Assembly: GCF_011682175.1 (NCBI RefSeq)
Contig: NZ_WHJG01000007.1
Span: 62,001 to 126,000 of the forward strand
Reading direction: 5' to 3'
From: Massilia frigida
GTDB taxonomy: Bacteria > Pseudomonadota > Gammaproteobacteria > Burkholderiales > Burkholderiaceae_D
Length of the DNA: 64,000 bases
Positions 28,909 to 38,995 of this stretch are shown in pieces. The notes beneath the pieces are model-generated. The model had not been told where the DNA came from. It searched no databases and worked only from the letters and a program-made list of their open reading frames with translations. How positions within the stretch are numbered: the stretch's first letter is position 1; each line of letters begins with the position of its first letter. A program made the position numbers and the translations under genes.

Positions 28909-31023
28909 TTAACCCCGGCGACCGCGACGCGGCATGCCGTGATCGGCGCTACGCGGGCCTTGCGGACCCTGCGGACGGCGATTAGCGCCGCCGGCATTGC
29001 CGAAACCGAAGGTCGTTTGCAGCGGATCCGGCTGACGCGGCCCCTTGGCCCCGCCACCATTACCGCCATTACCACCATTGCCACCGCCCGGACGGCCGCT
29101 GCGCGGCTGCGCATCGCCCTGCGGACGCGCCGAACGCGGCTGTCCATCACCCTGCGGGCGACCCTGGCCCTGGCCACGGCTCTGGCCATCGAAGCCGCCG
29201 GCACCGCGTGGCTGGCCGCCCATGCCGCCGCCCGCACCACCCGGACGCCCCTGCGGACGGCCACCGGCGCCGCGTCCCGCACCGCCACGTCCATTTGGCG
29301 GACCAAACGGATCGGCATTGCGGTTGGCGTCGACGCGGTCGATGCGGTTGCCATCGGAACGCTTGTCCTCGTCCGTGCGCGGCTTGGCATCGCTGCGGCC
29401 TTTCGGACCGCGCGCGTCACCGCCGGCGCCTTTTTTCTCGACGCCGAACGCGGCCAGCAGGTCGCGCACGGTGTTTTCTTCCATCTCATCCCAGCGACCG
29501 CGCTTGAGGTTGCTTGGCAGGGTCATGATGCCGTAGCGGGTACGGATCAGGCGCGAGACGGTCAGGCCGATCGCCTCGAACATGCGGCGCACCTCGCGGT
29601 TGCGGCCTTCGCCGATGACCACGCGGTACCATTTGTTGATGCCTTCACCGCCGCCATCGGCGATCTTGGTGAACGAGGCCACGCCGTCGTCGAGCTCGAC
29701 GCCGGCCAGCAGCTTCTGGCGCATGCCCTCTTCCAGCTCGCCCAGGGTACGCACCGCGTATTCGCGGTCGATGTTGTAGCGCGGGTGCATCAAGCGGTTG
29801 GCCAGGTCACCCGAGGTCGTGAACAGCAGCAAGCCTTCGGTATTGAAGTCGAGGCGGCCGACGGCCAGCCATTTGCCGGCTTTCATGGTCGGCAGGCGGT
29901 CGAATACCGATGGACGGCCTTCCGGATCGTCATGGCTGACGATTTCGCCGGCCGGCTTGTGGTACACCAGCACGCGTGGCGGCTTGCTGGTGACCTTGCG
30001 GTGAATCAGCTTGCCGTTGATGCGCACGGCGTCGGTCGGCAGGATGCGCTGGCCGATGTGGGCCGGCTCGCCATTGACCGAGACGCGCCCGGCGACGATC
30101 AGGTCTTCCATGTCGCGGCGCGAACCGAGACCGGCTTCGGCCAGCACCTTGTGCAGCTTCGGCGCGTCGTCGTCGGAGGTCAGGTCGCGGCGCACCTGCT
30201 TGACTGGCTGCGCGCGGCCGCCGTCGTTGGCGTCGAAGGCGTCCGAGGTCACGTACGAAAACGCGGCATCGGCATCGCTCATCTTGTTCTTGCCGTGGTG
30301 CTGCAAGCCAGGATTGCCTTTTTTGTTCTTTTTCACGCGCGGCTTGGCGTCCAGGCTGCGCTCCGGGCGCGGACCGCGCTCGGGGCGGGCAACCGGCTCG
30401 GCCGGTGCTTCGGCGACGACTTCCGGCTCGCCCGATTCGGCGCGCTCCATCTGGATACGGGCTTCGCGCTGGCCGCGCAGTTCGCGCATCTGGCGCGGGC
30501 CGCGTGGCGGACGTGGACCACGGTCCTGGTTCGCAGGAGCGGAGCCGTCGGCGGCTGGGGCGGCGGCACCGGCGGCGGGCGCTGGCGCGGCATCGGCGAC
30601 GGCCGCTTTCGGCGCGCGCGGCTTGCGGGCGGCCGGGGCTGGCGCGGCGCTTGCTGGCATACCGGCGGCGGGCGTACCGGCGGCGGGCATACCGGCGGCG
30701 GGCGTACCGGCGGCGGGCGCGGCGCTCACGGACGCAGCGGCTGGGGCGCTGGCGGCTGCCGGAGCGGACTCGGCCGCTTCAACGGCAACAAGCTTCTTGG
30801 CGCGCGGCTTGGCGGCAGGCTTGGCTGGCGCCTCGGCGGGCGCGGCGGCCTCGACGTCGGCGACGGCTTTTTTAGCGGCGGCGCGCTTCGGTTTCGGCGC
30901 GTCGATGCCGGCGGCGGCGTCCGCCTCTATCTGTGCCTTGGTGCGGCGTTTTGGCTTTGCTACGGCCTCATCCATGCCTGCTACGTCGGCGGTACTTGTC
31001 TCTGTCGGTTTAGTTGGATTCAT
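28909..31023 (-). CDS. rluB: 23S rRNA pseudouridine synthase RluB with long disordered tails
   Basis: 704-residue RluB-type enzyme; the catalytic body (about 280-525) comprises an S4 domain ([21 protein letters not shown]) and the RsuA/RluB synthase with [19 protein letters not shown] (catalytic Asp), RTLGELEEG and [15 protein letters not shown]. It is far longer than E. coli RluB (about 290): the N-terminal tail (about 1-270) is Ala/Pro/Lys-rich with [10 protein letters not shown] repeats and the C-terminal tail (about 530-704) is Arg/Gly/Gln-rich, of RNA-binding low-complexity type. ATG 31023 is used; it overlaps the scpB end by 14 bases. Confidence 0.93.
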   Translation of the reverse strand: MNPTKPTETSTADVAGMDEAVAKPKRRTKAQIEADAAAGIDAPKPKRAAAKKAVADVEAAAPAEAPAKPAAKPRAKKLVAVEAAESAPAAASAPAAASVSAAPAAGTPAAGMPAAGTPAAGMPASAAPAPAARKPRAPKAAVADAAPAPAAGAAAPAADGSAPANQDRGPRPPRGPRQMRELRGQREARIQMERAESGEPEVVAEAPAEPVARPERGPRPERSLDAKPRVKKNKKGNPGLQHHGKNKMSDADAAFSYVTSDAFDANDGGRAQPVKQVRRDLTSDDDAPKLHKVLAEAGLGSRRDMEDLIVAGRVSVNGEPAHIGQRILPTDAVRINGKLIHRKVTSKPPRVLVYHKPAGEIVSHDDPEGRPSVFDRLPTMKAGKWLAVGRLDFNTEGLLLFTTSGDLANRLMHPRYNIDREYAVRTLGELEEGMRQKLLAGVELDDGVASFTKIADGGGEGINKWYRVVIGEGRNREVRRMFEAIGLTVSRLIRTRYGIMTLPSNLKRGRWDEMEENTVRDLLAAFGVEKKGAGGDARGPKGRSDAKPRTDEDKRSDGNRIDRVDANRNADPFGPPNGRGGAGRGAGGRPQGRPGGAGGGMGGQPRGAGGFDGQSRGQGQGRPQGDGQPRSARPQGDAQPRSGRPGGGNGGNGGNGGGAKGPRQPDPLQTTFGFGNAGGANRRPQGPQGPRSADHGMPRRGRRG
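30657..30716. repeat. 15-base tandem repeat in rluB
   Basis: Four units of GC(A/G)TACCGGCGGCGG encode alternating AAGMP and AAGTP pentapeptides in the N-terminal tail of RluB. In-frame period, so copy number may vary between strains. Confidence 0.9.
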
Positions 31024-31813
31024 TATTCGTTTCTTGGTTGTGCTGACCTGGCGCAGCGTCAACCGTTATTTCTGGCGCAGGGTCGTGAATGAGGACTTCA
31101 GGAGATGAAGTATCGGAGCCGGCCGCATCCGCGACGGCGGGAGGAAATTCCTCCTGCGCGTCGCCGCTACCTGCACCATCGTCGTTTGCGGCCTCCGAGG
31201 CCGCCGCTTTATCAAAATTTTCCTGCAAGGCTGCCTCGAGTGCTTCCATTTCGAGACCGCCCCGCATGTCGCTGATTTGCTGCAATGGCGGCAGCTGGGA
31301 CAGCGAATTCAAGCCCAAATCGTCGAGGAACTGCTTGGTCGTGCCCAGCAAGGCCGGGCGCCCGATCACTTCACGGTGGCCGATGGCATCGATCCAGCCG
31401 CGGTCTTCCAGCATCTTGATCGTCTGCGAATTGACGGCAACGCCACGTATTTCTTCGATATCGCCGCGTGTGACTGGCTGGCGGTAAGCGATGATCGCCA
31501 ACGTTTCCAGGGTGGCGCGCGAATATTTCTGCGGCTTTTCCGGGCTCAGGCGATCGAGATACTGCTTCATTTCCGGGCGGCTCTGGAAGCGCCAGCCGCT
31601 GGCCAGGCTGACGATTTCGATGCCGCGTTCGCTCCAGTCGCGGCGCAATTCTTCCAGCATGATCTTGATGGTATCGGCACCGACCCCGGCGCCCATCGGG
31701 CGGCCATGGTCATCGACATCGACGAACAGCTTCTTCATGCCATGAATCGACATGGGCTCGCGCGCACAGAGCAAAGCGGTTTCGAGGACCCGTTTGGCCT
31801 CATCAGTATTCAT
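31010..31813 (-). CDS. scpB: Segregation and condensation protein ScpB
   Basis: 267-residue SMC-complex kleisin-associated subunit. Two winged-helix domains (about 1-85 and 88-170) with [28 protein letters not shown] and [21 protein letters not shown] are characteristic. A C-terminal acidic, Ala/Glu/Asp-rich tail (about 195-267) extends beyond the family core. ATG 31813 is chosen ([17 protein letters not shown]); the longer frame has no support. scpA is not adjacent in this window. It overlaps rluB by 14 bases and is probably co-transcribed with it. Confidence 0.93.
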   Translation of the reverse strand: MNTDEAKRVLETALLCAREPMSIHGMKKLFVDVDDHGRPMGAGVGADTIKIMLEELRRDWSERGIEIVSLASGWRFQSRPEMKQYLDRLSPEKPQKYSRATLETLAIIAYRQPVTRGDIEEIRGVAVNSQTIKMLEDRGWIDAIGHREVIGRPALLGTTKQFLDDLGLNSLSQLPPLQQISDMRGGLEMEALEAALQENFDKAAASEAANDDGAGSGDAQEEFPPAVADAAGSDTSSPEVLIHDPAPEITVDAAPGQHNQETNNESN

Positions 31814-32225
31814 AACGATGTCGTATGCGGATATTGCAATTAGGTCTGCAGAGAAAAAATCAAACAAATACCACTCAACGCATGGCAGCGAGCGTCACAG
31901 AATGACACCATCTTGCAGAGAAACACGTTGAAACTGGAATCCGTCGCCCGGGACGAAGCGCGCTGGGCGGGAATGTTACTGGTGGCGAGATGCGAACCCT
32001 GCCACACGGTTACCTGCATACCTGGCGAGGCTAAACCGTTGATTTTCAAGAGAAACGCTGGTTCGCCGCAGCGGCAAGGAGGCCAAGCTCCGGGCGCGCA
32101 CTACACGAACGATCGACATCGTTTCCTCCAACTGCGGCCATTGTACCTGATAAAAGCGCGAAAAGGACAAGCATGGGCGTCAGAATCCCCTGCAAATGCC
32201 CTGCACCAAATTGGCCAGCACCCCA
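31814..32225. other. Intergenic region upstream of scpB
   Basis: About 410 bases with no open frame that looks like a gene on either strand. It must hold the scpB-rluB promoter on the minus strand, but I could not identify convincing boxes. It ends at the repeat array. Confidence 0.5.
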
Positions 32226-32660
32226 AACCGGGGTCAGAGCTCTGACTAGCAATTAATTGCCCCCCCAGATTCAAAACACGCTTCAACCGGGGTCTGACCT
32301 CTGATTACACGCTTCAACCGGGGTCTGACCTCTGATTAGAAATTAGTTGCCGGGCGAATAGCAGATAACGGTGCTGCCCAGATCCTGCCCTGCCTCCGCT
32401 CTATGAAGGCGATGCCCCACCACCGAAATTCTCAAGTACGACCAGGCCGAAATCCCGATTATCACGCCAGATTTCGCAATTAGTTGCTAATCAGAGGTCA
32501 GACCCCGGCGCTGATCACGCCAGATTTCGCAATTAGTTGCTAATCAGAGGTCAGACCCCGGCGCTGAGATTTCGCAATTAGTTGCTAATCAGAGGTCAGA
32601 CCCCGGTGCTGAAGAATTGCTTCACATGCAACTAATTTCTAGTTAGAGCTCTGACCCCGG
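32226..32660. repeat. Second GGGGTC palindromic repeat array (three forward, four reverse 33-base units)
   Basis: Forward units start at 32228, 32287 and 32318; reverse units occupy 32476-32508, 32529-32561, 32574-32606 and 32628-32660. The 33-base unit has two parts: GCAATTAGTTGC (a small hairpin GCAA/TTGC) and TAATCAGAGGTCAGACCCCGG. Outer ends of the array are always the CCGGGG side. The 125 bases between the two orientations (32351-32475) hold no recognisable gene. It lies between the scpB upstream region and the end of glk. Confidence 0.92.
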
Positions 32661-32705
32661 TTGTAGGAATTCGTGAGGGACCCGGTTTCGTTCGTGGGAA
32701 ATTAC

Positions 32706-33731
32706 CTAGCTGCCGAGCTTTTCGGCGAGGATGGCGGAGACGCCAAGAAAGGCGGGGTACTCGGCCGTGATGACAAAGGTCGGCACTTGCGCCAGATAAT
32801 TGACGAAGCGCCCTTTCTGCTCGAAGCGGCTGCGGAAGGATGACCGCGCAAAGCGCTCGCCCAGCCGCGGCACGATCCCGCCACCTATATAGATACCGCC
32901 CTGCGCACCGAGCGTGACCGCGAGATTGCCCGCCACCGTGCCCAGCATGCCGCAGAAGGCGTCGATCGCCTGGTCGCACAAAGCGCATTCCCCCGCCAGC
33001 GCGCGCCGCGAGATCTCGGGCGCGTCCAGCTCCTGCGCCACCCGCCCCGTATAGTGCGCCAGCGCGCGGTAGATCAGCTCGATACCGTCGCCCGACAGCA
33101 GACGCTCGGCCGACACGTGCTCGTACTGGCGCCACGCGAACTGCAAAATCGCCACTTCGGTCTCGTTGGCCGGCGAAAACGTCACGTGCCCGCCTTCGCT
33201 GAGCAGCGCGGTCCAGCCGTCGTCCGACGGAATCAGCCCCGACACGCCCAGCCCGGTCCCGGCTCCGACCAGCCCCAGCGGCGTCTGCGCACGCGCCACG
33301 CCGCCGCCGATCTGCTGTTTCTGGCTAGCTGCCAGGTGCGGCAAGGCACGCGCCAGCGCGGTGAAGTCATTGACCACTTCCAGCGTCTCGAAGCCGCACT
33401 CGCGCCGCAAGGCGGCAATCGAGAATTCCCAATGATGGTTGGTCATCCGCACCAGGTCACCCGTGATCGGATTGGCAATCGCCAGCGCCGCGTGACGCAA
33501 GGCGCCCACGCCGGCGGCAAGCACCTTCGGCGAGCCCAGATAGGCACGCAGGGCATCGGCCAGAGTCGGATAGTCGGCACAGGGCAGCACCTCGATCAGC
33601 CCGGTCTGCCCGGGCGCCGTCTCCAGCGCGAAGCGGGCGTTGGTGCCGCCGATGTCGGCCAGGAGGCGCGGCCCGTCGGCATAGGCGGGGGACGGGGAAG
33701 CTGAAGATGGCGCGGTAGCGTGCTGAGTCAT
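32706..33731 (-). CDS. glk: Glucokinase
   Basis: 341-residue bacterial glucokinase (Glk family, not ROK), phosphorylating glucose to glucose-6-phosphate. Phosphate-binding [14 protein letters not shown] near residue 23, [41 protein letters not shown] and the C-terminal [17 protein letters not shown] are diagnostic. An N-terminal extension of about 20 residues rich in Ser/Pro/Ala precedes the fold. Monocistronic, with the repeat array about 45 bases behind its stop. Confidence 0.95.
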   Translation of the reverse strand: MTQHATAPSSASPSPAYADGPRLLADIGGTNARFALETAPGQTGLIEVLPCADYPTLADALRAYLGSPKVLAAGVGALRHAALAIANPITGDLVRMTNHHWEFSIAALRRECGFETLEVVNDFTALARALPHLAASQKQQIGGGVARAQTPLGLVGAGTGLGVSGLIPSDDGWTALLSEGGHVTFSPANETEVAILQFAWRQYEHVSAERLLSGDGIELIYRALAHYTGRVAQELDAPEISRRALAGECALCDQAIDAFCGMLGTVAGNLAVTLGAQGGIYIGGGIVPRLGERFARSSFRSRFEQKGRFVNYLAQVPTFVITAEYPAFLGVSAILAEKLGS

Positions 33732-33909
33732 GGTGGCAAGTGTTCTATGGACTCGCCAAGCTTAATGGATCACATGCCCGAGGTGCAAGCTTTCTTTGTA
33801 GTTTTAGTACATTAGAACGATAAATTCTTGCGGCAAGGCGAGTTCCGGCAACGCTGCCCGTAGTATAGCTACGCGCAGCAGGGTCAAAACGAAAGGAAAT
33901 GGGACCGAA

Positions 33910-34857
33910 TCAGCCGGCGTGGGCAGTCTGCGGGTCGCTCGCGCCGCTGTGGTGGGCGTTCCATGCGTCAAGTCCACCATGCAGGGGCCGGGCCCGGTGG
34001 TAGCCCTTGGAAATCAGTTCCTTGGCGACCTGGGCCGCCGTGACGTCGTTCGGGCAGCTGCAGTAGACGACGATGTGGCGCTCCTTGTCGAGCAGCGCCA
34101 TGACGCTGTCGGGCGTGCAAGCGTTATAGATCAGCGCGCCAGGCACGGCTTGTTCGAGCTGCTGGGCGGTGACGCTGCGCGCGTCGATGATGATCGGATG
34201 CTGCCCGCCGTGGATCAGCTGGACCAGCTCGCTCATGCTGATGCGCTCGATCTGCATGCCCTGGCGGAAGCGGCGCCGCTCGATGTACTTGTACAAGACG
34301 AACAGGGCAAGCAAACTCAGCAAGACCATCAGCGCGCTGCTGCCCATGTCTTCGAGCATGACCAGTACTTTGTCGACGCTGTTGTGGAAGATGACGCCGA
34401 TGGCAATCCCGGTGCCGCTCCACAGCAGGCTGCCAGTCATGCTGAAGGCCAAAAAGCGCGGCGTGCTCACGCCCAGCGCGCCGGACATGGGCGAGGCGAT
34501 GATATTGAAGCCCGGAATGAATTTGGCGACCATCAGCGATTTGGGACCGAAGCGCTTGAAGCGGTCTTCGGTCTGGCTGACGCAGTAGTCGGGCGAGAGC
34601 GAGATTTTGCACAGCAGCCGCAGGATGCGCTTGCCGTAGAAGCGCCCGGCGTTGAACCAGAACACATCGCTGATCAGGCAGGCGCCGATGCTGACGGCGA
34701 GGCACACCGGCAAGCTGATCTCGCCACCCGCGGCCAGCGCACCGGCCACGATCAGGATGGGGAAAGCGGGAATCGGCAAGCCGATTTGCTCGACCAGCAC
34801 GATGGCAAACACGATGAGCACACCGTAGACCTGAAGCAATTCGATAAGATTGGGCAT
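33910..34857 (-). CDS. DedA-family membrane protein fused to a rhodanese domain
   Basis: 315-residue fusion. Residues about 1-200 are a DedA/SNARE-associated membrane domain with several helices and the family motif region RFKRFGPKSLMVAKFIPGFNIIASPMSGAL. Residues about 205-300 are a rhodanese domain, cytoplasmic or periplasmic depending on topology, with IIIDARSVTAQQLEQAVPGA and the active-loop cysteines in HIVVYCSCPNDVTAAQVA. DedA proteins act in undecaprenyl-phosphate and phospholipid recycling and membrane homeostasis; the rhodanese fusion suggests coupling to sulfur or redox chemistry, which is inference. It follows the ABC transporter genes at 78 bases. Confidence 0.9.
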   Translation of the reverse strand: MPNLIELLQVYGVLIVFAIVLVEQIGLPIPAFPILIVAGALAAGGEISLPVCLAVSIGACLISDVFWFNAGRFYGKRILRLLCKISLSPDYCVSQTEDRFKRFGPKSLMVAKFIPGFNIIASPMSGALGVSTPRFLAFSMTGSLLWSGTGIAIGVIFHNSVDKVLVMLEDMGSSALMVLLSLLALFVLYKYIERRRFRQGMQIERISMSELVQLIHGGQHPIIIDARSVTAQQLEQAVPGALIYNACTPDSVMALLDKERHIVVYCSCPNDVTAAQVAKELISKGYHRARPLHGGLDAWNAHHSGASDPQTAHAG

Positions 34858-34935
34858 GCCGCTATCTTAGCCGAAAATGCGCCGGAAATCGCCCGCTGCC
34901 CGCATTGCCGCAAGCGCGCCCCGGCATGCGCATAT

Positions 34936-36612
34936 TTACGCGCCCGGGATCGCCCCCAGCAAGACCCTGGTGTAGGCGTGCTGCGGATTGCGGTACAGCT
35001 CGTCCGAATCGGCCATCTCCACCACGCTGCCGGCACGCATCACCATGACCCGGTCGGCCATGTACTTCACCACCGACAGGTCGTGCGAAATAAAGATGTA
35101 GCTCATGCGGTATTCATCTTGCAGGTCCTGCAGCAGATTGAGTACCTGCGCCTGCACCGAAACGTCGAGCGCCGACACCGATTCGTCGCACACCAGGATT
35201 TCCGGACGCAGGGTCAGGCAGCGCGCAATCGCGATGCGCTGCCGCTGCCCGCCCGAAAATTCGTGCGGATAGCGCTGCATCGCCTGCGTCGGCAAACCCA
35301 CCTTGTCGAGTAGTTGCAGCGCCATGGCCGTGCGTTCGCCGTCGCCCGCGCCGATCTGGTGAATGCGCATCGGTTCGAGCAGGATCTGCCCCACCGTGAA
35401 ACGCGGATTGAGCGCGGCATACGGGTTTTGAAACACGATCTGGATGCGCCGCTTGTAGGCCATGAATTCGCGCGCCGGCATGCCGATCAGGTCCTTGCCG
35501 TCGAAGATCGCCGTGCCGCCGCTGGCCTGGTGCAGCCGCAGCAGGGTCAGTCCGAGCGTGCTCTTGCCCGAGCCCGACTCGCCCACCACGCCCAGCGTCT
35601 TGCCGCGCGCCAGGGTAAACGAGACGTCGCTCACGGCGCGCAGTTCGCGCTTGCCGAACAGTCCCTCGCGCGCGTAAAAACTTTTGCTCAGGTTGCGCAC
35701 GACCAGGACTTCCTCGTCGCCGGCCGCGTAACCGCGCACGCGCTGGGGACCGGCGGCCTGCTCTTGCACTTCCAACCGATCGTCCAGATAGTCGCCGAGT
35801 ACCGGCAGGCGCAGCGGACGCTGGTCCAGCCGCGGGCGGCAGTGCAGCAGCGCGCGCGTGTAGGGATCTGCCGGCCGCTCCAGCACCTGGCGCGCCAGGC
35901 CCTGCTCGCGCACCTCGCCATGGCGCATCACGATGACGTGGTCGGCGATCTCGCCGACCAGCCCCAGGTCGTGCGTGATGAACAGCACCGACATGGCGCG
36001 CCGCTGTTGCAGGCGGGCGATGAGCGCGATGATCTGCTTCTGGATGGTGACGTCGAGCGCGGTGGTCGGCTCGTCGGCGATCAGCAAGGCCGGCTCGCAC
36101 GCGATCGCCATGGCGATCATCACGCGCTGCTGCTGGCCGCCCGACAGGTGAGCGGGATAGGCGTCGATCTTGAGCGCCGGATCCGGCATGCCCACTTCAT
36201 CGAGCAAGGCCAGCGTGCGCGCCCTCGCCTGCTGCGCGCTCATGCCCATGTGCAGGCGCAGCACTTCGCCGATCTGGTAGCCGACCGTCAGCACGGGATT
36301 GAGCGAGGACATCGGTTCCTGGAAGATCATCGCGATCTCCTTGCCGCACAGGCGGCGCCGCTCCCTGGCCGGCAGCGCCAGCAATTCACGTCCGTCGAAC
36401 ACGATGCGCGAGGCCGGATCGATCAGCGTCGTTTCCGGCGCCAGCAAACCCATTACCGCCAGCGAGCTGACCGACTTGCCGCTGCCCGATTCGCCCACCA
36501 GCGCCACGGTGGCATTGCGCGGCAGCGCGAACGAGACGCCGCGCACCGCCTCGACCGTGGTGTGCTGGTCGACGCGGAAGGCAATGCGCAGATTGTCTAC
36601 TTGAAGCAGCAT
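34936..36612 (-). CDS. yejF: Peptide ABC transporter ATPase, fused double-domain (YejF type)
   Basis: 558-residue protein with two complete ABC ATPase domains: the first (about 1-260) with [17 protein letters not shown] and [19 protein letters not shown] then [14 protein letters not shown], the second (about 310-550) with [18 protein letters not shown] and [17 protein letters not shown]. Oligopeptide_HPY-type ends ([28 protein letters not shown]) place it in the oligopeptide/microcin C uptake group; both domains keep Walker A, signature and Walker B. Starts nine bases after the permease gene. Confidence 0.92.
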   Translation of the reverse strand: MLLQVDNLRIAFRVDQHTTVEAVRGVSFALPRNATVALVGESGSGKSVSSLAVMGLLAPETTLIDPASRIVFDGRELLALPARERRRLCGKEIAMIFQEPMSSLNPVLTVGYQIGEVLRLHMGMSAQQARARTLALLDEVGMPDPALKIDAYPAHLSGGQQQRVMIAMAIACEPALLIADEPTTALDVTIQKQIIALIARLQQRRAMSVLFITHDLGLVGEIADHVIVMRHGEVREQGLARQVLERPADPYTRALLHCRPRLDQRPLRLPVLGDYLDDRLEVQEQAAGPQRVRGYAAGDEEVLVVRNLSKSFYAREGLFGKRELRAVSDVSFTLARGKTLGVVGESGSGKSTLGLTLLRLHQASGGTAIFDGKDLIGMPAREFMAYKRRIQIVFQNPYAALNPRFTVGQILLEPMRIHQIGAGDGERTAMALQLLDKVGLPTQAMQRYPHEFSGGQRQRIAIARCLTLRPEILVCDESVSALDVSVQAQVLNLLQDLQDEYRMSYIFISHDLSVVKYMADRVMVMRAGSVVEMADSDELYRNPQHAYTRVLLGAIPGA

Positions 36613-36621
36613 GCGGGCCTT

Positions 36622-37629
36622 CTACTTGAGTTTCGGATCGAGCGCGTCGCGCAGCGCATCGGTCAACAGCGAAAACGCCGTCACCAGCAGCGCCATGGCG
36701 GTCGCGGCGGCGGTCAGTTGCCACCATTTGCCGAGGATCAGTTCGTTCTGCGCTTCGTTCAGCATGCTGCCCCACGACACCACGCCGACCGGCACGCCGA
36801 AGCCGAGAAAACTCAGGATCACTTCGGCCTTGATGAAGCCGACCGCCAGGATCGATAGCTGCACCAGCGCCACATGGCTGATGTTGGGAAAAATATGCGA
36901 GAACATCTTGCGCCAGTGCGAGGCGCCGATGGCGTCGGCCGCCATCACGTATTCGCGCCCCTTGTGCTTCATGTACTCGGCGCGGATCAGGCGGTACGGC
37001 CCGGTCCAGCCGGTCAGCCCGAGTATGAGCACGATGGTCGCCACGCCCTTGTGCTGCAACACGGCGGCCACCGCCAGGATCATCAGGATCGGGGGAATCG
37101 AGGTGAACACGCTGTAGAACCAGTTGAACAGGTCGTCGACCACGCCGCCGAAGTAGCCGGAGAATGCGCCGAACAAGGTCCCCAGCGCGACCGCCAGCAG
37201 CGCCGCCGCCAGTCCCACCACGATCGAGGTTTCGCCGCCCTTGATGGTTTTGAGCAGGACGTCGTGCCCCCATTTGTCGGCCCCGAACGCCAGCGTGGGC
37301 AGGCGCGCTGGCGGTGGCGCGGTAATCGCGGCGCCCTGCGCTGCGATGATGGCGGCGATGTCGCCGGCCAGCGGATCGAACGGGTTGGGCGGCGGCGCCG
37401 TGCGCGCCACGCCGGCACCCTCGTGCGTCAAGGCATCGGGGCCGATGAACGATGGCGGCGCATACGTGACGCCCACCTCCTCTTCCCAGCCGGCGGCGAC
37501 CAGGCCCATGGAGGACAGCGCCAGCATGGCCAGGAACAGCGCCACCACGGCCAGCGACAGCATCGCCACGCGGTCGGCGCGCAGGCGCCGCATGGCCAGG
37601 GTCCACAGGCCCGCCGGTGCGCCCGTCAT
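36622..37629 (-). CDS. yejE: Peptide ABC transporter permease (YejE type)
   Basis: 335-residue inner-membrane permease with an N-terminal helix (RVAMLSLAVVALFLAMLAL), a long periplasmic segment (about 45-130) and a C-terminal permease core with EYVMAADAIGASHWRKMFSHIFPN (the EAA loop that contacts the ATPase). The long periplasmic insert is typical of YejE compared with DppC/OppC. The true start is ATG 37629, overlapping the yejB stop; an upstream extension overlaps yejB and is a shadow. Confidence 0.9.
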   Translation of the reverse strand: MTGAPAGLWTLAMRRLRADRVAMLSLAVVALFLAMLALSSMGLVAAGWEEEVGVTYAPPSFIGPDALTHEGAGVARTAPPPNPFDPLAGDIAAIIAAQGAAITAPPPARLPTLAFGADKWGHDVLLKTIKGGETSIVVGLAAALLAVALGTLFGAFSGYFGGVVDDLFNWFYSVFTSIPPILMILAVAAVLQHKGVATIVLILGLTGWTGPYRLIRAEYMKHKGREYVMAADAIGASHWRKMFSHIFPNISHVALVQLSILAVGFIKAEVILSFLGFGVPVGVVSWGSMLNEAQNELILGKWWQLTAAATAMALLVTAFSLLTDALRDALDPKLK

Positions 37630-38567
37630 CACGCGAGCTGCACGCGCGGATCGACCGCCTGGTACAGCAGGTCGGCCAGCAAATTGAACAGCATGGTGGC
37701 AGCGGCCACGTACACGGTAATCGCTTTGATCACCGGAAAATCGCTGCGCTCGACCGCGAGAATGACTTCGCGCCCGATGCCGGGAATGCCGAAAAACCGC
37801 TCCAGCAAAAATGCGCCGATCAGCAGCGCCGGCAGGTTCGCCATCACGTGCGTGATGATGGGAATGGCGGCATTGCGCAGCACATGCACCCACATGATGC
37901 GCCGTTCGGACAGTCCCTTGGCGCGCGCCGTGCGCACATAGTCCTGCTGCACTTCGTCGAGCACGAAACTGCGGTACAGGCGCAGGGTCGGCGCGATCGA
38001 CACGGCCAGCCCGATCAGCACCGGCAGCGCCGCATAGCGCAGCAGGTTCTCGCCCAGCCCGGCGCCCCAGCCCTGCACCGGAAACAGGCCCATCTTGTAG
38101 GCCAGGCCGTACTGGAAGGCGATGATGTACACCAGGATGCTGACCGACATGCCGACCGTGCAGGCAATCATCACCGCGCGGTCGGTCAGCGAGCCGCGCA
38201 CGAAGGCCACGGCCAGCGCCAGCGCGATGCCGGTCGCGGTTTCGAGCACGGTCAGGGGAATGAGCACCGTCAGCGACGGCCCCAGCCGGCTGGCGATGAT
38301 GCGCGAGACCGGCTCGCCGGTGCTCCAGGCATTGCCGAAGTCAAAGGTGAGAATCTGCCTGACGAACATCCACAGCTGCACATGCATCGGCTGGTCGGTG
38401 CCGAGCTGGCGCCGGATGTTGTCGATCTCGGCGGCATCGGACATCTTGCCGGCGAGCAGATACGCGGGATCGCCGCCAACCCAGTTAAACAAGATAAACA
38501 CCAGCAGCACGACGCCCGCCATGGTGGGCAGCATCTGCCACAGGCGGCGCAGGATATAGGCAAGCAT
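37629..38567 (-). CDS. yejB: Peptide ABC transporter permease (YejB type)
   Basis: 312-residue inner-membrane permease: MLAYILRRLWQMLPTMAGVV start, then FDFGNAWSTGEPVSRIIASRLGPSL, the EAA loop DYVRTARAKGLSERRIMWVHVLRNA and FFGIPGIGREVILAVERSDFPV. First gene of a yejB-yejE-yejF transcript (minus strand). No substrate-binding protein (yejA) is adjacent in this window, so it must be encoded elsewhere or shared. ATG 38567 is used; the upstream part of the frame is not protein-like. Confidence 0.92.
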   Translation of the reverse strand: MLAYILRRLWQMLPTMAGVVLLVFILFNWVGGDPAYLLAGKMSDAAEIDNIRRQLGTDQPMHVQLWMFVRQILTFDFGNAWSTGEPVSRIIASRLGPSLTVLIPLTVLETATGIALALAVAFVRGSLTDRAVMIACTVGMSVSILVYIIAFQYGLAYKMGLFPVQGWGAGLGENLLRYAALPVLIGLAVSIAPTLRLYRSFVLDEVQQDYVRTARAKGLSERRIMWVHVLRNAAIPIITHVMANLPALLIGAFLLERFFGIPGIGREVILAVERSDFPVIKAITVYVAAATMLFNLLADLLYQAVDPRVQLA

Positions 38568-38995
38568 GGATGTGGCGCGGTCTTTCCTGGTCGTGGTGCG
38601 GTTCGGTTGCGGCAGTGCGCAGGCCATCACGATAGCGCATTTCAGGGGCGCGCGGTCATGACAGGCGAACAATATCCGGGCGCGCCTTGCCTTCGCCGCA
38701 ACCCTGCCGACACAGGCCGACGACAGACTACGCCCACAAATTCAAGTACAAAATTGTAGCGTCGGGGAACTGTTGTTTCGCTGCCAAAATGAACGGTGTG
38801 TACATTGACAGTCAGACACTCAGGTGTTGATATATGTGCGCTTGGAAAATGTTCTCACCAACTATTTCCCAAGAAAACGGGAGACTGCATGTGTTTTTTG
38901 CCAATTTCAGCAAGCCTGTGCTGGGAATAGTGCAAAAAGCGAAATAGGCATGCAGATATAGACGTCTTTAACATTGATACCCTCTGGAGTTACAC
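38568..38995. other. Divergent regulatory region between yejB and a TonB receptor gene
   Basis: About 430 bases, AT-rich in its second half (from about 38760), with no gene. It must hold promoters for yejBEF to the left and the receptor to the right; a ribosome site CTGGAG lies nine bases before the receptor ATG. No clear operator or riboswitch fold was recognised. Confidence 0.5.

Noticed and set aside
28843-31092. Plus-strand 749-codon frame opposite rluB
   Set aside because: Gly/Arg/Ala low-complexity shadow of the RluB tails; the real gene is on the minus strand.
31913-32245. 110-codon frame upstream of scpB
   Set aside because: No ribosome site, no family similarity and it runs into the repeat array.
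32476-32660. Regular 33-base repeats as a CRISPR array
   Set aside because: Unit spacing is irregular (10-25 bases), units occur in both orientations, the unit itself is palindromic and the same family flanks lgt; no cas genes are present.
33732-33909. Sigma-70 promoter of glk (TTGACC and TATACT on the minus strand)
   Set aside because: The two boxes are only 14 bases apart, too close for a functional pair; not listed.
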